Assembly (NCBI RefSeq): GCF_014851395.1 | Contig: NW_024040707.1 | Location: 16,858,457 to 16,922,456 of the forward strand | From: Micropterus salmoides | Lineage: Eukaryota > Chordata > Actinopteri > Centrarchiformes > Centrarchidae | Direction: 5' to 3' | Length of the DNA stretch: 64,000 bases | Shown: in pieces, positions 13,721 through 25,200 of the stretch | Layout: the number at the start of each line of letters is the position of its first letter | Position numbering within the stretch: the first letter of the stretch is position 1 | Translations under genes and position numbers: made by a program | Notes under the pieces: generated by a model | The model's input: only the letters and a program-made list of their open reading frames with translations | Database searches by the model: none | What the model was told of the DNA's origin: nothing

Positions 13721-13930
13721 AACTGGGTGGACAGAGGTCTATTAGCATAACAGGGTGGACACTAACAGGGTGGACATTTTGAGTTAAAGCTAGCCTTTTA
13801 TCTGCCTGTGTGAGCATACTGGCAACATGACCTTCAGTACTAGATAAGGAATCTATAATTATTCACAAACCATTTTTGAAATTATTTCATTTGTTTGATC
13901 TCCTCAAAACTTAGGCCTAACAGGGTGGAC
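13721..13930 (+). repeat. four scattered copies of a 12-bp motif
   Basis: AACAGGGTGGAC occurs exactly at 13749, 13764 and 13919, and as AACTGGGTGGAC at 13721. The spacing is irregular (28, 15 and 155 bases), so this is not a simple microsatellite. No function is known to me. Confidence 0.7.
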
Positions 13931-14925
13931 ATGTTATGATCAAACACATTAAACTGACTTAATAAAAATGTCAAAAGCAGATAGTAAGAGAGCTAGAAAA
14001 TCACACAGCTAAATTCCCCTGCACTGGCCAGTGATTGGGTGATGTCACCAGATCACCTAATGAGAGTGATGTCAGTAAAAAAAAAAAGGTTTCGCTGGGG
14101 ACAAACATAAAACCTTATTTTTTTTGTACAACAGTTAACAATTTTGATAAAAACAATATTTGATTAAATAGATTTTTATCAGGAAAATTTGATAATAATT
14201 AAATATTTAGAAATACATGTGTTTTTTTAGATCTAAGTTGAATGATCAACACTGGGGACATGGCAAAATCCTACAGTACCTCTTAAACCAAAGCTTTTAA
14301 AATGTAAATAAAACAACTTAGAAGCCAATCTCATTGTAATCATAATTAATAACAATTACCCTGCGGAGTCAAACTTTGCGAACTCTTAGACTAGGGCACA
14401 TGCTGTGTGTCGTTGCATTTGAGTTAAGGTCAGCAGTTTAATTTTAAATGAATAATTATATTAAAAGTAAGCAAATACAAATGTGTAGTTGGTCGTATGA
14501 CCAGCAGAAGAGAGATAACATTGTGGCTCTACATATTATAATATAGCTATGATTGCCTATGAAGTATGATCAATGAAGTATTTGATTGGACAGGTGCTGG
14601 TGGGTAAACTGTCCCAGTCAGGGGCACTGACATTTAGGTCAGAGAGAGGTGAAAGGAGAGAGCAGATGGAACTCGGGAGGGGAGACAGAGCTGGCAGAAG
14701 ACCTGGCCACTGGGTTGGAAAACTGTGGGTTAAGTAATGAGAACATGATCGTACGTGAACATTTTGGGAAATACATTATGCAAATAAAATAGGGCTTGAA
14801 ATTGGTTTGATTGTAATTACCAAAAGGAAAACTTAAGAAAAACATGTGATTTGGATGCTCCTGTATGCAGTACAATACAACTTCATATTAACATAAACAC
14901 AACACACGTTTTCCTCTGAATATCA

Positions 14926-16764
14926 TTTATTGTTCAAGCTACATCGGTCAGTCCTCGGACAAACCGCCTCCACTCATTTCATAGTTTGTAGGATACATTT
15001 ATGACCAAAGAACACATTTCACACTGCTACAGATTGACAGAACTGCCATATCGAATGTTAAGATATCTATTTACTGTCATGCTGAGTGTTTTTATCAGTA
15101 GTAATGACTTACTGATGCTTTTACTGCTAGTGTGGCTTCTGGCATAATAATGGCATCTATAAGTCCTGGTGGGTGGACGGCATTCCATAGTATCGTCCTT
15201 CTATGGTAGGAATTTGTACTGTAATTTACAGTTAGATGAAACTGGGCCTTACATTGTCAGGCCCAGCTTAAAACAAAAAGACATACAGTGTAATATGTTA
15301 ATACTTTGTAGAAAAAATCATATGCATTGATACTTTCACCAATCCTCATAGCACAATGTCTTACTTGTACCTATGTTTATTGATTGTGCAATATTTGAAG
15401 ATGGTAAACAGCTATGATCATATAGAGATCTTAATTATCTACAGCTTTGTATATCCTTTTGGTTATGAGGATTAGCATAGTCATCCTGTACCTAATAGTA
15501 TTTCATGATTACATTGTATATAAAAAAAAGACCTCCGCAGAGTGACACTTCTGTACATGTATGTGTTTTTGTTTTGTACATAGCTGTAACGATTAGCTTT
15601 CATTTTCACATTGTCTCATTCTGTCTCTCACCATATTTTATGGCAACTCCTTTGTAGCTTCACTTTGGCAGTCAAACCAAGTGGTGTGGATGGAGGACCC
15701 ATGGTCTCCCTGGTCCAAACGCTTGACCCTCAGAGAGTCAAGTCATCGCAAGACCCACATTCCTGCCATGCCCTCAGATGGGCAGTCTTGTGCAGCATAG
15801 TTCCTTGTATAGTCTTTGACAGTTCGTTGTTAGTGCTTTCGCAACTAAACAGTGTTGTGCTAGTTTGTAGAACCCCACTTTTGTCTGGCTGGTCTGTAAA
15901 AGGCCGTTTCACAGTTAAGTTCCAAGCAGCAGTCTTGTTCAGGGGTGGGGTGAGAGTTGCCAGAGGCTCTGAAGGGCCAGTAGTGCTGATCCATTCACTC
16001 CAGCCAGATGCTAGACCAGTGGTTCCCGATATTTCTCTCCGCTTACACTCAAAAGCTTTACAAGCTCCTTCAACTTTGTGCCATGTTTGATTATTTTAAG
16101 CTGCAACTCATGCAAGACTCTCTGGAATCCTTATTATTAGGAAACACTGTGCTAGCCCAGATTGACCAGCCTTTTATGGCATGCAGCTAATACGGCTATT
16201 TCAGCTATAAAACTGGCTGTTTGAAGTTTATATTTTTTGCAGCAGTATTAGACAAAGTACACTGTAATAAAAGCTGTAAAGACAATGTGTGTGATGGAAA
16301 CTTGTAATATGACACTTGTGAGCCATGTAATACATACGTATAATCAGGAGCATCTGATGTTAGCTGTATTAGCTACAGGTGCTAGCCTTTTGTGGTTTCA
16401 ATGGCTGACTGGGGTAAAGGCCTGTATATGCTGTTGCCCTTCAGGGCCCTGGGACTGTCCCTGACCTTTGACATTAGGATCATGAACCATCTCTCAGGGA
16501 GAGACTTGAACATCCAAAGGCCTTTTTCAAAATATGGATGCCAAGTTGCAGGTCAATGAGGAAAGAAGAAAAAGTATCCAACCACGGTCTGCATTTAACT
16601 TAAGTAGTTAAGACTTAAAAGGTTTTCATATGAACAGGCAAAGTTGTCATTGTGTTGAACAAATATTCTGTGGAGGATACTTTTTCACTTTTGTATTCAC
16701 TTGCACACACAGCTTTTCTCTCTCCCTTTCTCCCCCTGTTGTCCTCCAGCTCTTTTTTTCCCCT
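14926..16764 (-). other. probable 3' UTR region of the ATP6AP1-like gene
   Basis: Downstream (on the minus strand) of the stop codon at 16765 there is no further splice-compatible exon. The first AATAAA signals on the minus strand are at 15376-15381 and 14926-14931, giving candidate 3' UTRs of about 1.4 or 1.8 kb. The open frames on the opposite strand here (for example 15611-16090) show no family resemblance. Transcript data are needed to pick the end. Confidence 0.4.
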
Positions 16765-18874
16765 TCACAGGCTGTTCTTGTCTGGCAACTCTGCCTCGGG
16801 ACTTCGGGGAAAGTAGACGGTGGCTTTGTGCTCCTCATAGCGGTCAATGTGCTTGAGGTGTACCACCATGTGCAGGGCATAGGCCAAGACGAGGAGCAGG
16901 ATTAAAGATGTCACCAAGCCCATCAGGATGGCGGGCGTCAGGAAAGTGGCACAGTCACTGGCCGACGCAAACTTGTCTGACTGCACATTGAAGGCCTGGA
17001 TCTGGAAGAACACATAGAGAAGGCGTAAAGATGAGATTAGGCTAAACTACTGGCTCTTACTGAGCTTACCAGGGACAGAGACACTAGGCAGATGGACAGG
17101 TTGAGCCAGCCTAGCAGATGGCTAAACAGACAGTGTACAGACAGATTGACAGACTGCCAAACAGACGGTAAACAGAGAGACTGACTGACTGACAGCCAAA
17201 TAGGTGGAATACAAAAGGAAATGGCTGGTAAACATACAGACACATGCACACGTGTAGGTAACAGGGGGGAAAGACTATGATACAACAGTGAATGTGCAGG
17301 CATTACTAGAAGAGTTTCACAACAAAAGCTGCGTCCCTTGTGCGACAGTGTACCTGGAAATCAGTGAAAGTGATGTGCCAGTTAGCGGATGTGTCAGTGT
17401 GGGAGCTGGGCACTAGCAGGGTGTCATATTTGTGCAGGCTGCTGACATGTTGGCAATGGTAGGATGAAGTGGCAGGAGCGTAGACCTCGCTGGCGTTGAA
17501 GGTTGCCTCCTGGGTCCAGTTGTAGTGGATGTGAACACTGTCCAGTGTAAACCAGTTTTGACCAGCTGCCTCATAGAAAGTGTTTGACATCTGAAGCCTG
17601 GCAGACAAGACAATGTTAGTTACACGCACAGTCCACACATGCATTTACTGTATCTTTTAATATTATTTTGGACTGCTCAATGTGATAAATAAAAAATTTC
17701 AGGTAGATATCTATTTTTAAGATGTTGGTTACCTGATTACTAGACCTCGCAAGTCCTCCACATCACCAAACCTTAATGAAAGCCTGTAGCAAAAAAATAA
17801 CACACATTTTAAATCATCTGATTTAACATAGTAACTAAATAGAAACCTACACTGATTCATTGGCTGTATATATAGATATGTGGCTTTGGCTATATTTGTC
17901 TAACACAACATATGTGTCCATTCTGTCTTGTCATATACGTGCATTAATTCACTATGACACAAGTTGTACTTCTGACTGTGTCTGTCCACAGGTTTGACTT
18001 ACGTAGCTTTCTCCTTGGTGCAGATGGAGCCTTTAGTGTCTACGGGTGAGTTGGTGCTGAAGACCCTCTCCGTCAGGTCAATAAAGGTGTGGTTCCTGTA
18101 GCGGATTGCCAGGCGCTTTGCCTTGAACAGAATGCAGGTCTTCCCATTGTAAGACACGCTCAGTGGGCCATAAGGCCCCATCAGAGACTGGAGCAGCTTC
18201 CTCTTGTTGTGAGACACCCCTGGCTGATGCCAGTTAAAAGGCTGTAAACATATGAAGAAAATAATTAAGCACAGGAGAAATACAGAAACTGCAAGGAACT
18301 AGAAACCTAAGTGTGGGCATCAGCAGTTTTGCATTCTGTGACTGTCCTCTAGAGGGCGATCATATTTTGATTCAGAGACATCCTCGTGTGTGGCCCACAA
18401 AAGGTATTGTGCCCTAAAGGTTTTGTAGATAGAAACTGCCCCCTCTATCTTTTTTTAATCTCTTTGCTCAAAGGCCACATCTCATTGGGGGACATTTCCA
18501 GCACTATTTTACAAGACATGTAAAGTGGCAGTCGCGGTGTTGTTTGTTTAATGTAAAGTATTTGAATAAAAATTGGAAATGCCAGGTAACATGAGATGAC
18601 ATTTTCCAAAACATTTATAAGCTACAACACTGAACACGGTAGCTTTGGAGAGGTTACTGCAAGGAATCAGTTAATCTATATGACACGGATGTAACTGTGC
18701 CTGTATGCATCAGCTGATACAGCATACAGTTTCACTGAATTTTCAGTCGGAGTGGTCCTATGTGTGTGGGTGGCAGGGATGTTTTACCTCTGGTGAATGT
18801 GAGACCAACAATATTCCCACATCCAAGGTCAAGCAAGTGTGGCTGTGTGAGTATGCTCTGTTATGTTTGTGCGC

Positions 18875-18925
<51 letters not shown>

Positions 18926-19226
18926 AGTATGCGTGCGTGTTTTTTTATATACAGATAAAAGATAGAGGGGCTGATGGTGCAGATAGCGAGGGAGGAATAG
19001 AGAGTGCGTACCTGCAGTATTCTCCTGAGTGGGTTTTCATCTTCAGGCGTCAAAATAACCTCTTCACTTTCTAAGCCGTACCCACCATCTTGACCTGGAA
19101 ACACATACACACATTACTACACTGTCAAAGATTATATCAGTATACATATTAAGCTGATTGCAATGCTGCATTGCAGACAGCAACATAATCATGAAAGTTC
19201 AGCCGATTTCACACATGCCACAGACT

Positions 19227-19267
<41 letters not shown>

Positions 19268-22200
19268 GCATAGCAAGATCCTGCGTACACCGAGGTGCTC
19301 AGGCTCCTATCTATTTCCAGTTGTTTTGCGTCACCGCAGTGACTCATCAGCAGTTTATTTCACAGTTATGGTAGTATTGTTTCGTGTTTACAAATACTGT
19401 TTATCTCGTTCCAGCAATATATGAACTGCAATCACATAATTTAAAGCATTTAAGGATTTTTTTCTGCCTTTTTGTCAAAGGGCCTAAATATAGCCACACA
19501 TCTGAATTGCCACTGAGGTGTATGGATCACACACACACACATACACACACATACATACACGCCATACTGCCAAATCTGTTTGTATTACAATATAGCAGAA
19601 GATGTCTCCAGCATTAAAATGAAATGCATCTGTCAGGACTATCTATCCAACACATCAGTATCAAAATTACCATGGCAGGTTTGATTGAATCAGGCCTTGT
19701 GTCACACCGGATTTGTTACTTACTTGATGTGACTCTTGTTGCTTGTTTGGAGTCCTCTTTGCTGTGGAAAAGACAGAAGACAAAATAAGGTCTTATGATC
19801 ACAAGATGCAGGGAAGTGTTGATGGTTTTTCTTTTTTGGACAATTCTCCATAATGTGTATAAGGTGCTTATTTAGCATTTTCCCTTCAACAGTGAAGTTA
19901 ATTGTCTACTGATGCAGCTGCAGCAACCACAGGGACAAAAACAGATTTGCAGGCTAGTCTATATTTAAAAAACACTTGTAAGAATATTAAATGTTGTAAA
20001 ATTTATTTTACTATGTTGTAAGATGAATTTTAATAAACTTTTAAACATTTTGGTATGATCAGTGTTTGTATAATTTGTCAAAAATTGTGATGCTCACTTT
20101 CATACACATTTAACACGCATATGCATATAACATGTTAGTAAACTTCACTTAGGTACAGTAAAAAGTGTAATGCTTTAAAGCTGTTAAATACCACACCTTA
20201 ATTACATGTTTTGTGTATGGCATGTCATTTACAAAATATATATAGCCACTAAACTACCATACAAAAACATAGTGTATGTATATTGTTGTATTGTATGTGT
20301 ATGAAAGTGACCACAATACTAAAATAAATACATACAAATTTTAATGTACATTACAAACTTTTAAATTACGCATTTAGCAACATATACGATCAAAACTTTT
20401 TTTTTTAACACAGTACTGCATAGTGCACAGCTCCAGAGGACTTAGTATAATACTTTGACCACAGAATATTATTACCAGTTTACAAAATAAATAGGTTTCC
20501 TTGGTGTCTGTGTTGCAAGAATTCAGTATTTGTGTGGTGTATTGCTTTTACTAAACGACCGATCTTCAGTCTAGGACTGACCTACATAGTGCACAGGAGA
20601 CAGAGGACAAATCATTTCCTTTTCCGCCACGTGTTTGGCCTTGCAGCCATGCTCTCAGTCTAACTAAACCCTGCATAGCCTTGGACTTCTTGAAGCTTAG
20701 GTTGATCCTTTTAACGGTCTAATCAAAGACGTAATACGCCAGCAATGGGCTTACAGAGCGGCGCTGACATGGCCAGTTTTGTTTATTGTAATGGTCCACC
20801 CAGCTGCTCCGACTGTGTGGTCTATCCATGCCTGTCCGTAGTGATCATCTGGGCTGGCTTGCTAATCTCCACACAATAGCCAGTTATAATGGGCTTGTAA
20901 AAGGTAAACCCTAAGACCTGTGGGAGTGGTCATGACTACTAGCTTCTGTCTTCTGTGTGACTTCACCAGGCAGTACTTCAGCCTGTTTGTTTATCAGCAT
21001 TGTTCATAACGTATTTCAAATAATTTTATGAATTGCAGCACAACAAAAGCAGTGTCTGTAAAGACGTTCATCTGTAAATGATATTGTCTTTGTTATCTTT
21101 AGTTGAATAGTAATGCTGTGATCTTGTGGGAAAGGCCTTTTAGAAGATACACATGATAGACTGAGGCTGACCTGAATATTTCTAAGTTCAAACACAAAAG
21201 CCAGTCAATAGCTGTGACTGCTGTTGTTTAGGAATGAACCAGACACTGGTGGAACTACCCCATATGCTGTATTTAAGTGATCTTTTACATTCTGTAATAA
21301 AAAGGTGGTTAAATTAACCCTACCTTCACAAGTCATAGAATACAGTCTTGAGATTTGTGAGGCGAGCATTACATGTAATAAGAATTTTGCATTTGCAGGG
21401 AGGTAATGCTGTCATTTCCTGTATACAACAACACAAGAAAGTTCTGTTTTCATTGAGCTGCAGTTTTTCTCATATACTTATTCCCATGAAGAAGGGAGTA
21501 TGCGGCTATGTATCTTACAACATGAATTTTTCATTTGCATTTCACGCTCAAAATCTCAAACAGTTGAACTGGAATTTGGCCAGATTCTACGAAATGATGG
21601 ATCTTTTCACGTCACTATGACATTTTCACTGATTGGCTCAAGGGCCCTATTGTTGGCTCATTCATCCATGCCATCCACGGATGCACAATATCTCAGACAC
21701 AGCTGTTTACATTTTTTTTTTCCCAGATTGAAGAAATGATGCACCTCCCCTCATCCACTCTGACATAAAAAAATATTACGTATGTATCTGGTAGTTTTAG
21801 GGTAGGATGCCACACATATCACTACCAGCAGCCTGCAGTAGTTATCTACCCATCTGGTGCAGTTTCCACCTGGGCAATATTGTGTAGTTTAGTGCCAGAT
21901 GGATTAGGATTAGTGGTAAGTACAGCGCAGGTCTACTGGAGCCCAAATATCGAGAGACGTAGGCCCTGAACAAGATGAAGAGATTAAGGCATGATGTCAG
22001 AGCCGACAGAGTTCTGGACAGTTCAAGTGGACTGACCTCCTGAAAGCGTGACTTACTATACACCCAACTTTTACCATGACCATTATAATCAAGTTAATAT
22101 CAACTGGTCGAATAGAGCAGTTGAAGGTTATTCAGTTAAACTTATGTAACTCGAATACCCATGTGAAATCAGTCAAACATAAACAGCTTTCCCTCTTTAT

Positions 22201-25200
22201 TAGACATATTTCTTTGACCTATATTAACTGAATTTATTACATTGGACTTCCACTAGCAAATCGATATTATACTCATGATAATCCTATCGTTATAGTGTTA
22301 GAACATTCTTTTTTTAATTTGTACTCATTTATTGTTGATTAAAAAGGTCGCTGATAAATTCTTTTTCCAGAAAAGTAATGAGCAAAACAAAGCACATCTG
22401 AGAAAACAGACTACTCTTTTGTTGTGCATCCTTTATGGTGACATTGTTTCCGGTCACCTGTGCTGTGATCACGGATGTGATCACACCTGTGCTGTGCTGC
22501 AGAGTAATCAGATGGGTTTTCTCAGTAAATCCAATTAATTGGAGATAAGCTTCAGTCCCGTTGAACAGGTAATGATGGCCGCATACATGATGATGACTGT
22601 AAAATGTGAGCAAGTAAGTGATCAGGAGGGAGGTAATATGCTGTCATTTCCTGTATACAAGCAACCCATATACTGGTGTGTTTGTGCGGGCGCAAACTCC
22701 AAGTATAAGCATCATGATTGTTGAAGTTATGTGTGTGTAGACATTCCTGTGAACTTGCTTGTACGCAATGTCTGCATCTACTATTTCATGGGTAACAATA
22801 TGACAGTTTACTTATATGGCAAATCCAAATATTTACATTTGCCTAGGTGAATGCTGGGTAAGCATGTTTGTATATGAACGAGCTGCCAAAGGTGTAGTGC
22901 TTTTGGCAGCTAGCCGTTGTGACTGAAACCTCAGCAGCGTGGTAGATGCTTGGACGCTGCTCACTTATCACCTGCACTGATATGTGAAACTTATGACAAC
23001 ATAAAGGTTAAAAAAACCACTTTACATATTTATACATGTATCATGTAAACACTGCCCAGCTACAGTCGGTTTGTGTCATTGTAAACAAGCTGCATATGCA
23101 ACCCCCCCTCCCTCCAGCCCATCCCAAATGCAAGTGAATAAGCACTCCTTCCTCTGCACCTACCCAGGCCTCAGCTGGCTGAAAGGAGCCAGAGGAGTCT
23201 GTGCGAGCATGAGTGTGTGAGTGCTAACTAAAGCCCAGTCGTTTGTTCCTGTGCCAGTTTCGCGAGGTCAGCAACCCAGGACTGCTGCGGCCCCGTCATT
23301 GGCTCAGCCTGTCACACGGTGCCTGGGTGCTGAACAGGCCCTTTATATAATCAAAGCCATGCCAGAGCCACTCCTTGGCTCACTACATTCCCTCTGCACA
23401 TATCCTTAAATATGTGCACATGTAAGTGTACAAACACGCGCCTACACATAACATAAATCCAGATCACCAAGATTAACCTAAATACATTATGAGAATTGTC
23501 AGTCTGTTATGATCACCGTTATTTTTAGGTAAGTAAGTGTCTGGCTTTTAAATATTAACAACAATAAGATTAATCTACACTACTGATGGTATCTCGATCA
23601 ATACATTTTCAGTGAGTTTATTCAAGACCGTAGATGTATCAGCCCTCATCTGTGCTTCTGCTGTGTGCTGCCAGGCAGAGAGAAGGTGTGGTGCCTGCTC
23701 CCCAAACATGTAAACAAATCCTCTTCGCCTCTGCTACCACAGAGTGCTGAGCCACTGCCCTCTGACTGACTCTCAGTAAACCAGGATCAGCTCATCCAAG
23801 CCTCTACATCCTATGACAAGAGTGGTGGGGAGTAATGGCTAGTTTTTAGTTTTGTTTAAGCACAGCAGTTAACTATTTTCTGTGTGATTAAATTAGGTCA
23901 CTGTAAACTATAAATTTCACTGAAAGTATTCGAAATAGGGAATATTTAGCAATTCAACCATTAGCCATTAGACTTTGGTTTCTCAGCCTAGAACCATTGT
24001 CGCTGTGTATATCAATAGTGTATCGGACTACAGTGACGTGTTCTTGCACTCATATTTCTTTTTATTATGCCTACATGAAATATCATACCCAGCTATGATA
24101 GTATTCACAATGTACAGGGTGAACTGCTTATTCAAAGTAATCTCAGAGAATGTTATGTTTTTGTTGTTTTTGTTTGGGGGGGGGGGGGGGGGGGGGGGGG
24201 GGGATATGTAAAGTATATTCTAATTTATTTAAAAGTACTCAATGTTGGGTGATTGTATCCCTGACAAGGCATGAAAACAGGTTTTAATTCCACACTGTGC
24301 AGGTGCTGGACTATTAATAGATTTATTAGTGCAGATTAAGCTTTAGGAGTTGACTAAGATGCCACTGCTGCCATTTAAGTGTAGCTTTCATAGCAGCATC
24401 AAATTTGACCTCAGGTCAAGCGCTAAATTTGACCTCAGGTCAAGCGCTAAACTTTTAATCTTTCTTTAAAAAGGGTTCCCTCATCAATCTTCCACTGGCA
24501 ATCCAATACTTTGACTTCTTATCTGTATCTATATTTAGGTCACTTTGTCAGTGTTTAACAGTTTTAAATTGAATGTAAGCACATGTTGACTGTACAGTGT
24601 GACAGATAAACCTTTAAACCTCAACTGCAAACAAAATACTCCATAACTCCATACTCCATACTCCATACTCCATACTCCATCCTATGTGATCGCCTGCTGA
24701 TCAACAAATATGCACGCGAGAGTAAGTGGCTTTGAAGCATATTTTACTTGCTACCTATAGTTTACAAAAAGTTTTTATTTTCAGAATTCTGGATTATTAT
24801 TTTGTATCTTGAGAATGAGTTTATATGCAAAGATGCACAATTCTTGTGCTGGTCTAATTTTGCTGACCCCATTTAATCTTTGTTGAACATTGTCAGTGGC
24901 CAGTTGTCATTAGATAGTGGGAATGATGTAATGTAATTTGAGTGTGCTGTAACAGGCTCTTATTTAACTGACTTGTGTAATAATAATAATAATGAGAAAT
25001 TTACTGGGCCAAGTTAACTGAACACTGCTTTTCATTGGTAATTGAATTAAGTTTGTATTTTAATTAAAATGTGACTTTTTATATCTTATTCTACATTTTA
25101 AACATTCTACCTTACTCATTTTCAGTTGGCAAGAAACATGTCCTGAATCAATTTCATCAGGTATTTGATCTTTGCATTAACACATTTTTAAAACAAATCT

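Larger units (their letters stand above)
1..14925. other. gene-poor, repeat-rich flank
   Basis: I found no splice-compatible exon chain and no recognisable protein in this stretch on either strand. What it holds is AT-rich intergenic DNA with interspersed repeats listed separately: a SINE near 3.7 kb, a LINE tail near 5.6 kb, a composite teleost repeat near 8 kb, and a cluster of TIR or foldback elements at 11.4-13.2 kb. The first 45 bases are a pyrimidine tract. The longest open frame (9377-9877, plus, 166 codons) has low-complexity composition and no family resemblance. Enhancers or non-coding RNA genes could be present but cannot be seen from sequence alone. Confidence 0.6.

Noticed and set aside
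15611..16090. 159-codon plus-strand open frame
   Set aside because: No recognisable family. It lies opposite the likely 3' UTR of the ATP6AP1-like gene, and there is no supporting splice structure.
18760..19110. Open frames with poly Cys-Val or poly Thr-His
   Set aside because: They are translations of the TG microsatellite. Only the minus-strand part at 19012-19094 is a real exon.
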